A stretch of 64,000 bases of DNA from Robiginitomaculum sp. (GCA_002733495.1 NVVV01000063.1:62001-126000), one strand, 5' to 3'; shown: positions 19,864-30,134, counted from the stretch's first letter. A program made the numbers and translations. The notes: a model not told the origin generated them from the sequence alone.

Positions 19864-20490
19864 TTATAATATTTTGCATTTGGGGCCATGCCATCGAGTA
19901 TGGGCATTCACCGACATACTCCTACTACAATGAGCACATTCAATTATGGAAAGTTTTTTGCCTATATGTGCATCACGCATTTTCTTTCGAGTATCACTAG
20001 ATGCTTTTTTGCCATACATAGGATTATTCTGACCCAACATTCGCTCAGAATGTTTAACCTTTCTTTCGTCTGTCCAATCTGGTATTTCTCTGACAGCATT
20101 TAAGATTTTCGCTAGTTTCTTTTGATGCTCATTTGATTTCGGTTTACGCATTTTCTGTCTAGTCTCATCACTCAAGGTATATCCACCACGGTTGTACCAC
20201 ACATCACCTCCATTATAAAGATTAAACCATTTATCGGAGGTAGCAGCACTAACCTTATTAAGAAATTTAGTTTCCCAAGAGACGGCAGCTTTCTTTGTTT
20301 TGAATCGTTTACGGACTTCAAACTTAAACTTGTCAATACCCTCTTCGGCTATCATATTTGTTACGATACGTGATGAACTAAAGTAGGTTATGCCTAAATC
20401 CCTAGGGTGACAGTTTCTTGCATATTTAACACCATAATACTTTACTCCAGATGAAATATGTGTTATTATATATGTAAATGGTACAGTCAT
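19864..20490 (-). CDS. GIY-YIG homing endonuclease with NUMOD3 repeats
   Basis: FTYIITHISSGVKYYGVKYA GIY-YIG core; HSERMLGQNNPMYGKKASSDTRKKMRDAHIGK NUMOD3; antisense between dut and gp43. Confidence 0.88.
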   Translation of the reverse strand: MTVPFTYIITHISSGVKYYGVKYARNCHPRDLGITYFSSSRIVTNMIAEEGIDKFKFEVRKRFKTKKAAVSWETKFLNKVSAATSDKWFNLYNGGDVWYNRGGYTLSDETRQKMRKPKSNEHQKKLAKILNAVREIPDWTDERKVKHSERMLGQNNPMYGKKASSDTRKKMRDAHIGKKLSIIECAHCSRSMSVNAHTRWHGPKCKIL

Positions 20491-20525
20491 ACCACTCTCC
20501 TTTTATACTTACAGGACTATTTATA

Positions 20526-23009
20526 ATGTCAACGTTTTACACTAACGTGTCGCGTTTGGGAAACAAGATTCTCTATCGCGGTTTCGACCACACAGGCAGA
20601 ATAGAAAAGAAGTTCGACTTTAGTCCGACACTATTTCTTCCCACCAAAGATGAGACTACAGGTTGGAAGGGCATTCATGATGAACCTCTGATGCCCAAAA
20701 CATTCGACACGATACGAGATTCCATAGAGTTCTACAAGAATTATAAAGATGTAGAGAATCTAGAAATAAGCGGCAACACAAATTACGTCGCACAATTCAT
20801 CCAATCCAAGTTCCCAGGCAAGATCAACTTTGATCCTAAACTGATTAATGTTGGTAACTTCGATATCGAGGTCAAATCCGATGAAGGTTTCCCTGAGCCA
20901 GATGAAGCCAAGTTCCCAGTGATTTCTATAGCCTATAAAAGTTCACACGAAAAGATTTATCGTATGTGGGGACTTATGGAATATGATGAGACTAAAACGA
21001 AACTGTCGGTGCCGATCAAATATATCAAATGTAAAGATGAGAAAGAACTACTACTACGGTTCATAGCTCATTGGGAAGCCAACTGTCCTGATATTATCAC
21101 TGGTTGGAATATGCACCTGTTTGATATTCCATATATCTGTAATCGTATTCTCCGCGTTCTAGGCGAACAAATGGTTAATCGTCTGTCTCCTTGGGGCCGC
21201 GTCAACTATAGAAAACGCAAGATAATGGGGCGTGAATTCGATAGTTATGAGATCGTAGGCGTTCAACAAATCGATTATATGGATGTGATCAAAAAGTTCG
21301 ACTTTACTTATGGCACAATGGAATCCTATGCGCTAGATCATGTTGCCTTTGTTATTCTGGGTGAACGGAAGTTATCTTACGAAGAACACGGATCACTTCA
21401 GAAGTTATTCGATAATGATCCTCAATTATTCGGAGATTATAACGTCCGAGATGTGGAACTTGTTGACCGCTTTGAACAACAACTGAAACTAATTGAACGT
21501 GTTATGGCTATTGCGTATCTCGGCGGTGTGAATTACGTTGATACTCTGGGTACAACTGGTATATGGGATTCAATTCTATATCGTTTCCTATCCAACATGA
21601 ATATTGCTGTACCGCGGGAACGTGGTAATATCAAGAGTTCATTCCCAGGTGGGCACGTTAAGGATGTTATGAAAGGCAAGCACGGTTGGCTTGAGTCTTT
21701 CGACCTCGACGCCCTTTATCCCAATCTGTTGGTGCAATATAATATGTCACCCGAAACTCTTGTTGATGGACCAGAATTTCCAAATGGTGTGGATCACTTC
21801 ATGGAAACTCCTGCCCAAGATACGACATATGCGGTAGCAGCAAACGGTGCCAGATTCCGTAAAGACAAGCAGGGAGTTATTCCTCAGATTGTCATTGAAT
21901 ATTATACAATGCGTAAAAAGATCAAAGGCGAAATGCTCTTGACCATGTCGGAAAACGAGAAGAATCCTAGTGAAAGTTTGAAACAAAAGATCATTCAACT
22001 TGACAACTCTCAAATGGCAGTTAAAATTTTGCTCAATTCGTTGTATGGAGCTTTGGGCAACGCTTACTTTCGCTATTATGATCTTCGTATCGCAACGGCT
22101 GTTACCCTGTCTGGACAGCTTACCATTCGCTGGTCCGAGCGTGTGGCCAACAAGATGATGAATTCTATCATGGGAACCGACACGGATTACGTTATTGCAA
22201 TTGATACTGACTCGATCTATGTGAATATGGACCCACTTGTCCAGAAGTTTAATCCCGCAAGTCCAGTTGACTTCCTCGATCAGACAGCCGCGAAGAAGTT
22301 CGTGCCTAAACTGGCTGAAGGATATGAGACATTGTTCAATCATATGAATGCCTACGATAGACGCATGGTCATGTCTCGTGAGGTTATTGCAGATAAAGGT
22401 GTCTGGATTGCCAAAAAATGTTATATGCTGAATGTGTTAGACAATGAGGGAGTTCGGTACGCAAAACCTAAGATGAAAATCATGGGACTGTCTGCCGTCA
22501 AATCATCCACACCTCAAGTTGTTCGTGATAAATTCAAGGAATGTTTCAAGGTTATTATGCATGGTACCGAGAAAGAGCTTCAAGGTTTTGTGTTAGATTT
22601 TGAGACAGAATTTTTTAGTCTGCCTCCTGAAGCTGTGTCGTTTCCTCGAGGCGTAACGAACCTCAAGAAATGGGAAAAGCCTCTCGTATTATATCAAAAA
22701 GGGTGCCCGATCCACGTGCGAGGTTCCATCATATTTAATGATCAGATTAAACAGAAAAAGCTTGACAAAAAGTATGAAATGATACAAAATGGTACGAAGA
22801 TAAAATTCTGTTATCTTAAAGTTCCCAATCACACAAGAGAAAATGTTATATCCTTTGCGGGATATTTGCCAGAAGAATTGGACCTACACAGATATGTCGA
22901 TTACAGAACACAATTTGAAAAGACATTCAAAGAGCCCCTTGATAAGATAGCCGGGGCCATAGGCTGGAACGTCGAACACATCAACACATTAGAAGCATTC
23001 TTTAAATAG
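20526..23009 (+). CDS. 43: DNA polymerase gp43 (family B)
   Basis: NVGNFDIEV exo I, DLDALYPNL, KILLNSLYGALGN, IDTDSIYV motifs. Confidence 0.97.
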   Translation: MSTFYTNVSRLGNKILYRGFDHTGRIEKKFDFSPTLFLPTKDETTGWKGIHDEPLMPKTFDTIRDSIEFYKNYKDVENLEISGNTNYVAQFIQSKFPGKINFDPKLINVGNFDIEVKSDEGFPEPDEAKFPVISIAYKSSHEKIYRMWGLMEYDETKTKLSVPIKYIKCKDEKELLLRFIAHWEANCPDIITGWNMHLFDIPYICNRILRVLGEQMVNRLSPWGRVNYRKRKIMGREFDSYEIVGVQQIDYMDVIKKFDFTYGTMESYALDHVAFVILGERKLSYEEHGSLQKLFDNDPQLFGDYNVRDVELVDRFEQQLKLIERVMAIAYLGGVNYVDTLGTTGIWDSILYRFLSNMNIAVPRERGNIKSSFPGGHVKDVMKGKHGWLESFDLDALYPNLLVQYNMSPETLVDGPEFPNGVDHFMETPAQDTTYAVAANGARFRKDKQGVIPQIVIEYYTMRKKIKGEMLLTMSENEKNPSESLKQKIIQLDNSQMAVKILLNSLYGALGNAYFRYYDLRIATAVTLSGQLTIRWSERVANKMMNSIMGTDTDYVIAIDTDSIYVNMDPLVQKFNPASPVDFLDQTAAKKFVPKLAEGYETLFNHMNAYDRRMVMSREVIADKGVWIAKKCYMLNVLDNEGVRYAKPKMKIMGLSAVKSSTPQVVRDKFKECFKVIMHGTEKELQGFVLDFETEFFSLPPEAVSFPRGVTNLKKWEKPLVLYQKGCPIHVRGSIIFNDQIKQKKLDKKYEMIQNGTKIKFCYLKVPNHTRENVISFAGYLPEELDLHRYVDYRTQFEKTFKEPLDKIAGAIGWNVEHINTLEAFFK

Positions 23010-23018
23010 GAGAATATT

Positions 23019-24068
23019 ATGTCTGCATTAAGAGATAAACTGGTTGCAGCCAGTACACTAAAATACACATCACCTCTGGAGAAATCGGAAGTATTTGGTC
23101 CCAAAGTTATGGTATCAACGGCGGTACCGATGATCAATGTCGCGCTATCAGGTCGTGTCGACGGAGGTATTAGTCCAGGTCTATTAACACTAGCTGGACC
23201 ATCGAAGCACTTTAAATCTGTATTCGGCCTAATCATGGCCGCGGCATGGATGAAGAAGCATAAAGATTGTGAATTGTTATTCTTTGATTCAGAATTCGGT
23301 TCACCTCTGTCCTACTTCGAAAGCCTTGGTATAGACACAACCCGTGTTACTCATATTCCCATTACCAACGTTGAGGAACTGAAAGTCGAAGTTTCAAATA
23401 TGTTAAGTGTGATCGGTAAGAAGGACAAAGTCTTTATTTTGATTGATTCTATCGGCAATCTGGCTTCAAAGAAAGAGGTCGATGATGCTATGGACGGCAA
23501 ATCTGTCGCCGATATGACCCGCGCCAAGCAATTGAAATCTGTATTCAGAATTATCACGCCGCATTTGACACTGAAGAAAATCCCTATGGTAGTAATCAAC
23601 CATACTTATATGACACAGGAAATGTTTAGTAAAGCTGTTGTGTCTGGCGGGACTGGCGTTTATTATTCTTCCGATGATGTGTGGATTATCGGACGTCAAC
23701 AAGACAAAGCCAAGGCTTCAGATAAAACTATCTCTGGATATAATTTCATTATTAATATTGACAAGTCACGTTCCGTCGTAGAAAAGAGTAAAATTCCGAT
23801 CACTGTGTCGTTTGAAGGCGGTGTCGCCAAGTTCTCGGGTCTATTCGAACTTGCCAAAGAGGCTGGAATTCTCACATCAGCAAAGGTCGGCTGGTATCAA
23901 TACGTTGATTCTGACGGTGTGGTAGACGAGTCTAAATCTTATCGTGCCCGAGACTTCGATAAAGATGAGGTTTTCTGGACAAAGGTGTTCAAAGAAACCA
24001 AATTCGCTGATTGGATTAAGAACAAATATACACTGTCTACTGGTTCATTGATTGAGGATGATGAATAG
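23019..24068 (+). CDS. uvsX: UvsX RecA-like recombinase
   Basis: GRVDGGISPGLLTLAGPSKHFKSVFGL; LLFFDSEFG; VFILIDSIGNLASKKE. Confidence 0.96.
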   Translation: MSALRDKLVAASTLKYTSPLEKSEVFGPKVMVSTAVPMINVALSGRVDGGISPGLLTLAGPSKHFKSVFGLIMAAAWMKKHKDCELLFFDSEFGSPLSYFESLGIDTTRVTHIPITNVEELKVEVSNMLSVIGKKDKVFILIDSIGNLASKKEVDDAMDGKSVADMTRAKQLKSVFRIITPHLTLKKIPMVVINHTYMTQEMFSKAVVSGGTGVYYSSDDVWIIGRQQDKAKASDKTISGYNFIINIDKSRSVVEKSKIPITVSFEGGVAKFSGLFELAKEAGILTSAKVGWYQYVDSDGVVDESKSYRARDFDKDEVFWTKVFKETKFADWIKNKYTLSTGSLIEDDE

Positions 24069-24253
24069 TGGGCAAATTTAAAGCCTGTGTTGTAGAGTAT
24101 AAAGATGTTGGCGTAACGGAAATAGTATTGGAAGATACGACAATCGTTTGGCAACCACACGATACCAGTGTTGGACATGATGTTGATCTTGGATATAATC
24201 TTGACGGTAAACTTGTCGGAGTTAAGTTCTGGTCATTAGTAGGAAATAAATAA
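24068..24253 (+). CDS. Small hypothetical protein
   Basis: GTG-start ORF tightly packed between uvsX and gp41. Confidence 0.55.
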   Translation: MGKFKACVVEYKDVGVTEIVLEDTTIVWQPHDTSVGHDVDLGYNLDGKLVGVKFWSLVGNK

Positions 24254-24254
24254 T

Positions 24255-25661
24255 ATGATTGAAGACACAATTCTTGCGGGTCTAGTACATAACGACGAAT
24301 ACGCAAGAAAAGTGATACCGTTCTTAAAGGAAGAATATTTTGACGACTTCAATGAGAAAGAAGTATTCAACCAAATACAGAAATATATTACAAAATATAA
24401 TGGGCTTCCCACTGCGGAAGCCCTCGGCATCGCGATAGGCAAAATCGATACGTTAAATGATGACCAGTATACTGGCATGATTGCGCTGGTTAACAATCTA
24501 AAATATGACTCAAAGACTGACATAGACTGGATAGTAGATGAAACCGAAAAGTTTTGTCAAGACAGATCAATATATAATGCCGTTCGCCAAGCAATTCTGG
24601 TTCTTGATGGTAAAGTAAAAGACCGAGATCGTGGATCAATTCCAGATTTACTATCGACCGCCCTTGGTGTCTCGTTTGATTCCAACATTGGTCACGATTT
24701 CATAGAAGATTCCCTTTCGCGCTACGATTTCTATCACCATCTCGAGGAACGGGTTCCGTTCGATCTCGAATACTTCAACAGAATTACCAAGGGTGGATTA
24801 CCGAACAAGTCTCTAAGCGTTTGTCTAGCTGGCACAGGTGTCGGTAAAACCATGTTTATGACCCATTGTGCGGCAGCGAACTTAATGCAGGGCAAGAGGG
24901 TTCTGTATATCACAAACGAGATGGCTGAAGAGCGCATTGCGGAACGTATTGATGCCAACTTGATGGACATAACCATCGATGAGTTGGGGCAGATACCGAA
25001 GCAAGATTTCATATCCCGTATGGATCGCATCAAGGCACGAACGACTGGTAATCTATTGATCAAAGAATACCCAACAGCTTCCGCTGGAGCTGCCCACTTT
25101 AGACATCTCCTAAACGAGTTAAAACTGAAAAAGAAGTTCAAGCCTGATATCATCTATATCGATTACCTGAATATTTGTGTCAGTTCTAGATTGAAGATGG
25201 GTTCCAATGTGAATTCATATACATATATTAAAGCTATCGCGGAAGAACTTCGTGGCTTGGCTGTCGAATTCAAACTTCCTATCATGACCGCGACTCAGAC
25301 AACACGTTCTGGTTTCAGCAATTCTGATGTCGGATTAGAAGATACTTCCGAATCTTTTGGTCTGCCCGCAACTGCCGACTTTATGTTCGCCCTTGTGTCA
25401 ACAGAAGAGTTGGAAGAACTTGGTCAACTTATGGTGAAACAACTCAAGAACAGATGGGGCGCAATTGATAATCCACGCCGCTTTGTCATAGGTGTTGAAC
25501 GCGCAAAAATGAAACTGTATGATACCGAGCAAACTTCCCAAGATGATTTGATGGAAGATAAGTCTGTTATGGACGACACAAAATTCGGTGAACGACAATA
25601 CGAGGACGAACGAAAGGGTGTATTTGGCAAGTTCAAAAAAGATACGTCCGAGTGGACATAA
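24255..25661 (+). CDS. 41: Replicative DNA helicase gp41 (DnaB-like)
   Basis: LAGTGVGKTMFMTHCAA Walker A; DIIYIDYLN Walker B. Confidence 0.96.
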   Translation: MIEDTILAGLVHNDEYARKVIPFLKEEYFDDFNEKEVFNQIQKYITKYNGLPTAEALGIAIGKIDTLNDDQYTGMIALVNNLKYDSKTDIDWIVDETEKFCQDRSIYNAVRQAILVLDGKVKDRDRGSIPDLLSTALGVSFDSNIGHDFIEDSLSRYDFYHHLEERVPFDLEYFNRITKGGLPNKSLSVCLAGTGVGKTMFMTHCAAANLMQGKRVLYITNEMAEERIAERIDANLMDITIDELGQIPKQDFISRMDRIKARTTGNLLIKEYPTASAGAAHFRHLLNELKLKKKFKPDIIYIDYLNICVSSRLKMGSNVNSYTYIKAIAEELRGLAVEFKLPIMTATQTTRSGFSNSDVGLEDTSESFGLPATADFMFALVSTEELEELGQLMVKQLKNRWGAIDNPRRFVIGVERAKMKLYDTEQTSQDDLMEDKSVMDDTKFGERQYEDERKGVFGKFKKDTSEWT

Positions 25662-25663
25662 AA

Positions 25664-25693
25664 GCTTGACAAATATACAATTTATTATATATA
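25664..25693 (+). promoter_or_regulatory. Sigma70-type promoter
   Basis: TTGACA with AT-rich -10 downstream of gp41. Confidence 0.5.
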
Positions 25694-25719
25694 TTAATTC
25701 TTAGGTATAGGAGATAACA

Positions 25720-26085
25720 TTGTTCGGTTTTGGTAGAGATAAAGCGTATGCGCCCACCATTCCAAGATATTGTACCTCAACAGGTCACAATTTCGATAGA
25801 GAGTGTTATGATAATATAGATTGTGATATAGACACCTGTGTATCATGGTATATAATGTCACATTTCGCGAACAAACAAGGCGATCAAATCTTATCCTCCA
25901 CTGCCCATAAATATGTCGGAAGAAAGTTGTTATATAATTTTCACGACATAGACCACAAATATAAAAATCTTATTGATCAGTGGGACGCGACACATAACGA
26001 GTTCAATGGTGAATATCCTAAAAATATGGAGAAAAAACTGAATGCATTCCGACAAGGTTTTACGAACTCTGGACACAAAGGATGA
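25720..26085 (+). CDS. Hypothetical protein (TTG start)
   Basis: Complete ORF with RBS ggagat. Confidence 0.5.
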   Translation: MFGFGRDKAYAPTIPRYCTSTGHNFDRECYDNIDCDIDTCVSWYIMSHFANKQGDQILSSTAHKYVGRKLLYNFHDIDHKYKNLIDQWDATHNEFNGEYPKNMEKKLNAFRQGFTNSGHKG

Positions 26086-26233
26086 TATCCTATATGCACT
26101 TGATGAGGCGAATATGTTAGAGTTATCTAGAACATATTATGATATCGATAACATGTTAGGTGTCGCAACACGATTATCTGGAGCACCATTTAAATGGGTG
26201 TCAGATATGTATATACATATGAAGGAAAAATAA
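26042..26233 (+). CDS. Small hypothetical protein
   Basis: ORF overlapping previous by 44 nt. Confidence 0.4.
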   Translation: MHSDKVLRTLDTKDDILYALDEANMLELSRTYYDIDNMLGVATRLSGAPFKWVSDMYIHMKEK

Positions 26234-26234
26234 C

Positions 26235-26354
26235 ATGATGATATTGTTAGTAATAACACACGCATTTAGAACAAACGATGACTTTAGTCCAGAGTTGTTA
26301 TATTTAGGTGCGTTTATATTCGATACATCTTTAATAAAATATTTGTTTACATAA
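26235..26354 (+). CDS. Membrane microprotein A of a tandem pair (39 aa)
   Basis: MMILLVITHAFRTNDDFSPELLYLGAFIFDTSLIKYLFT. Confidence 0.4.
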   Translation: MMILLVITHAFRTNDDFSPELLYLGAFIFDTSLIKYLFT

Positions 26355-26365
26355 GGAGAAATATT

Positions 26366-26494
26366 TTGACAATCTTAGCACTTTTAATTCACGCATTTAA
26401 ACCGCCAAGACATGATACCATAGGTGGTGTATATTGGGGAACAGTATTGTTGGACATGATGTTGATCGCCGTATTGTTTAAGGAAACATTATGA
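26366..26494 (+). CDS. Membrane microprotein B of a tandem pair (42 aa, TTG start)
   Basis: MTILALLIHAFKPPRHDTIGGVYWGTVLLDMMLIAVLFKETL; resembles 26235 ORF; preceded by AAGGAGAA. Confidence 0.4.
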   Translation: MTILALLIHAFKPPRHDTIGGVYWGTVLLDMMLIAVLFKETL

Positions 26495-26540
26495 AAGATT
26501 TTACAGATGTTAGAACTGATTAAAAGAAAGTTAGATCGAG

Positions 26541-26840
26541 ATGGCTAAAAGAAAACATGAGCATTATATCAAGAAGTTTACACCGTTTGGAAAGTTTATA
26601 TACTTTTCTAAGTCCGCCACATTTTATTATAACGGTGATGGTTTAAATTTTTATTGGAACTGGTGGAATCCAATGTCATGGATTATAGGAATGGTAGTAG
26701 CTATTATCACAATCTTATGTTATGGAATTATCGAGACATGGAATGATCGAGATGAGTTGGGGTTCGGCTTGAACCCATGGTTTAAAACCCATCCTGATCG
26801 ATATGAACAATTTTATTGGAAAGAGAACACAAATGATTGA
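26541..26840 (+). CDS. Hypothetical protein with predicted TM segment
   Basis: NWWNPMSWIIGMVVAIITILCYGIIETW hydrophobic stretch. Confidence 0.5.
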   Translation: MAKRKHEHYIKKFTPFGKFIYFSKSATFYYNGDGLNFYWNWWNPMSWIIGMVVAIITILCYGIIETWNDRDELGFGLNPWFKTHPDRYEQFYWKENTND

Positions 26841-27003
26841 ACCTAGAGTACAAGGCAAGTATAACGCGCACTTCGAAAAACCTTCGGGTGCAAAGATCAC
26901 ATTCGGTGACGATGATCCAATACAATTCCAAAAGCGCGTGAGCAAGTTTTCGCAAGTATGGGGTGTTTCATCTTTAATGTGGATGAAAGAATGGCACGAC
27001 TAA
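26803..27003 (+). CDS. Small hypothetical protein
   Basis: Complete ORF overlapping the previous one; likely start at MIEPRVQ (26834). Confidence 0.45.
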   Translation: MNNFIGKRTQMIEPRVQGKYNAHFEKPSGAKITFGDDDPIQFQKRVSKFSQVWGVSSLMWMKEWHD

Positions 27004-27081
27004 CGGGTATGCGATAATAGCATACGACATTATATCATTTTTCTGCTATAAGTATCTAAATAATGACAATACAAGGAGAAA

Positions 27082-27228
27082 ATGGTGTCAATATTTACGA
27101 AAATTTATAAAGGCTTTGTACGCAAGGCCGCAGAAGATGAAACGGTGCGCATTTTGAAAACGACAGAGTATCGTGGTGAGTCAGAAGACTATGTGCGCAA
27201 TCTAGTAAAATACGGAAAGGCATTTTAA
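27082..27228 (+). CDS. Microprotein (48 aa)
   Basis: ATG...TAA MVSIFTKIYKGFVRKAAEDETVRILKTTEYRGESEDYVRNLVKYGKAF preceded by AAGGAGAA. Confidence 0.5.
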   Translation: MVSIFTKIYKGFVRKAAEDETVRILKTTEYRGESEDYVRNLVKYGKAF

Positions 27229-27229
27229 C

Positions 27230-27403
27230 ATGAAAACCTTTCTAAATAAACTTGGTCACAAATTTAATTGTTATTTCACTATGAGTCCAGAAGAACGTTT
27301 CTTGGCATCATCTACTGATCTAGCCGATCTAGAGAAGCGCCAAAGAATGTTACAACGAGGTCTAGGTCCAGCAACAGTCGGCCGGGCATATTTGCGCAGC
27401 TAA
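27230..27403 (+). CDS. DUF3563-like small protein (57 aa)
   Basis: MSPEERFLASSTDLADLEKRQRMLQRG resembles bacterial DUF3563 core. Confidence 0.55.
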   Translation: MKTFLNKLGHKFNCYFTMSPEERFLASSTDLADLEKRQRMLQRGLGPATVGRAYLRS

Positions 27404-27425
27404 AATTTAACATAATGTATACTTC

Positions 27426-27451
27426 AAAGGGTGCCGAAAGGCACCCTTTTT
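27426..27451 (+). terminator. Rho-independent terminator
   Basis: GGGTGCC-gaaa-GGCACCC-TTTTT. Confidence 0.92.
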
Positions 27452-27513
27452 GCGTTTCAAAGCTTAGATATGTGGTCATATAAATAGTAATAGTAATATT
27501 GAAGGATGGTCAT

Positions 27514-28848
27514 ATGCCTAAGCGCGTTATTCAGAACAATGAAATTGAGGTCGTTGATGATAAAAGTAAAAAGAAAAAGAATCCGCCTAATAAAGGCGTA
27601 AATAACCAGATTGATCTGGAGCCACAGCTAAAAGAGGCTATTCTTACGCCCATGCAAAGGCGTCACCGTGCCATTGTAATGAAGCGCCATATGCCCAAGA
27701 TCATTGCTGCTCGTAAACGCGCAAGAAAACGCGTTGCTGGAGGCGATAAGCTAAGAAAACGTGCGAACAAACATGCCACCAACGCAATGAGAGCTAAAGT
27801 TGCTGGTCAAAAAGGTAAGAACTACAATCAATTATCGCCATCCGAAAAGAGTGCTATTGATAAACGAGTTCAGGCCAAACGTGGTGCATTGAAACGTATT
27901 GCAAAGCGCATGTTGCCTGTTCTTAGACGCAAAGAGGCAAGTAAATTTTCCAAGAAGCATGAGTCATATGATATATCATTTGAAACATTTTTACTTGAAT
28001 CATTTAAGACAACTCCCAAGAAGAGACCCCATGAGTTGTTCACCAAAAAAGGTACAGTGAAAGCGGATAAACGTTTCAAGATCAATCGTAAAGTGCAAAA
28101 AGAAGAGATAGAAGATTTACATGCTGTATATTCTCTGGCACTTAATGAGGACTTGTCAGGTAAAGCTCTGGTAGCTGCACTTAAGCGTATAAAGGCAAAA
28201 CAGATAGACAGCTTCGCAGCGGCGGCCCTAGGCGCCCTCCGTGATGCGGTTACTGGTGACACTAAAGATAGAATGTCTGTGGGCGGCCATGCCTTCAATG
28301 TTGCTAGAAATTTTAAAGGTGTAAATTCGCGCGAACTAGAAAAGAACTATCGCGCAATCTATGAGGAGCACGGTGCTGGCGAAGAAGGCACAGATAAGAT
28401 TATTAAAAAGTATATCAAAGATACCCCAGGCCAAAAAATACTAAAGAAGTTTACCATCGATGAGGAATTTGAGAACCTATTCGAAGATACTGTTACATTA
28501 AAACAAATGAAAGCGTTTGAGAAATTCGTTGATAGACTGTTTAAAAAGTTTGATATTGACTTTGAATTCACTAAACATTTTGCCGACCGTATGAACGATG
28601 ATCGTAATGATCCAGATATAAAAATGCAAGAGCTTGCTGATTTTGTTAAGAAAATACTCAAAGCAAAAGGTGAAAATCTGAAGGCAGTGGCAGGCAATGA
28701 AGCCGTCATGAAAGACCTTCATGCTGATCTGAATATACCAGTTGTTGTAAAGTTTGACAAGAAAAATCAAGAGTTTGATGTTGTCGCTAAGACCATCATG
28801 CGCAAGAAGAATTTCACAACGACAAATAAAGTGATTAAATTCAAATGA
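27514..28848 (+). CDS. Phage virion-associated/structural hypothetical protein
   Basis: Highly basic N-terminal half; late-promoter-like CATATAAATAG upstream at 27479. Confidence 0.5.
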   Translation: MPKRVIQNNEIEVVDDKSKKKKNPPNKGVNNQIDLEPQLKEAILTPMQRRHRAIVMKRHMPKIIAARKRARKRVAGGDKLRKRANKHATNAMRAKVAGQKGKNYNQLSPSEKSAIDKRVQAKRGALKRIAKRMLPVLRRKEASKFSKKHESYDISFETFLLESFKTTPKKRPHELFTKKGTVKADKRFKINRKVQKEEIEDLHAVYSLALNEDLSGKALVAALKRIKAKQIDSFAAAALGALRDAVTGDTKDRMSVGGHAFNVARNFKGVNSRELEKNYRAIYEEHGAGEEGTDKIIKKYIKDTPGQKILKKFTIDEEFENLFEDTVTLKQMKAFEKFVDRLFKKFDIDFEFTKHFADRMNDDRNDPDIKMQELADFVKKILKAKGENLKAVAGNEAVMKDLHADLNIPVVVKFDKKNQEFDVVAKTIMRKKNFTTTNKVIKFK

Positions 28849-29276
28849 TACCTTTTAAAAAATTTCTGAATGCTGATGAAAAACGGTTTAGTCTAGATAC
28901 TCCTGGACTAAACATACTCCGCAAGGATATGCCACAGGTATCTGATGCAAATATGCCCGAATATTTTGTCTATCTTAAGTCTAAAGGCGCAAAGATAGTA
29001 AATAAGAAAATGTCTGCCAAGACGCTGAAGCACACCCAGAAAAACTTCAATACAGCTGGCGTAAAACGTATGTTGCAAGGATTCAAAAAGGTCGGACTAA
29101 AGAAACCAGTGATCGTTTCTCAGGACAATTTTATTATAGACGGACATCATAGATGGCTGGCCGCGAAACACTTAGATAAGGATGTGAACGCGGTACACAT
29201 CACAAACATGAAAGTTAGGGAACTTTTGAAGATAACAAAAGCTTTTCCTAAAGTTGAATTTAGAACAGGAAAATGA
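28845..29276 (+). CDS. ParB/sulfiredoxin-like nuclease-fold protein
   Basis: KKPVIVSQDNFIIDGHHRWLAAKHL motif. Confidence 0.75.
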   Translation: MIPFKKFLNADEKRFSLDTPGLNILRKDMPQVSDANMPEYFVYLKSKGAKIVNKKMSAKTLKHTQKNFNTAGVKRMLQGFKKVGLKKPVIVSQDNFIIDGHHRWLAAKHLDKDVNAVHITNMKVRELLKITKAFPKVEFRTGK

Positions 29277-29277
29277 C

Positions 29278-30108
29278 ATGATACATATTACTAAAGAGAT
29301 GGTAGCAGCACTACTACCAAGAAATAAAGAGCCTGAAGTTTGGGCCGAATTGATGAACAGATTGTTTCCTTATTATGGTATAACTACCGAGAATCAGGCC
29401 GCAGCCTTTATTGCCCAAGCATCCCATGAAAGTGTCCAGTTCACAGTATTGGAAGAGAATCTTAACTATTCATCTTCTGGGTTGAATAAGACCTTTTCTA
29501 AGTATTTCAAGAAAGCTGGCCGTGATGCCAAGGATTATGCGCGGAAACCAAGTGATATAGCAAATGTTGTTTATGCAAATCGTATGGGCAACGGCAGCAC
29601 TGCATCTGGCGACGGATATAAGTTTCGTGGACGTGGCATTTTTCAACTAACTGGCCACGACAATTATCAGACATTTTCTAGAAGCGTTGATATGTCTATC
29701 GATGCTACCATAGACTATATTACGGCTCCAGCTGGAGCCATGGAAAGTGCTTTGTGGTACTGGAAAAAGAATGACTTGAATAGATATGTCGACGATTTCA
29801 GAAAATTAACTAAACGTATCAATGGTGGATATAATGGTCTGGCCGACAGGCAAAATAAGTTCACACATGCTCAATCAATCTTCGGTGCACCTACTTTCCA
29901 TGACGCTCCTAAAGCCTCTGGACGCGACTTGGGCATAGGTGATAGAGGAGTAGACGTTGCAGACATGCAAACTGCCCTTGGAATTAAGGCCGACGGTTTG
30001 TTTGGGCCACAGACACATAGAAAAGTGAAACTATTTCAATCAATTAACGGATTGGTGGTTGACGGTGTCGCGGGTGCAATAACATTAGCTAAGATGGGCA
30101 TTAGCTAA
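29278..30108 (+). CDS. Endolysin: GH19 chitinase-like domain plus C-terminal peptidoglycan-binding domain
   Basis: FIAQASHESVQFTVLEENLNYS...GDGYKFRGRGIFQLTG...RINGGYNG; C-terminal GDRGVDVADMQTALGIKADGLFGPQTHRKVKLFQ. Confidence 0.92.
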   Translation: MIHITKEMVAALLPRNKEPEVWAELMNRLFPYYGITTENQAAAFIAQASHESVQFTVLEENLNYSSSGLNKTFSKYFKKAGRDAKDYARKPSDIANVVYANRMGNGSTASGDGYKFRGRGIFQLTGHDNYQTFSRSVDMSIDATIDYITAPAGAMESALWYWKKNDLNRYVDDFRKLTKRINGGYNGLADRQNKFTHAQSIFGAPTFHDAPKASGRDLGIGDRGVDVADMQTALGIKADGLFGPQTHRKVKLFQSINGLVVDGVAGAITLAKMGIS

Positions 30109-30134
30109 ATAGTCTTATAAATGAGGAGATAACA

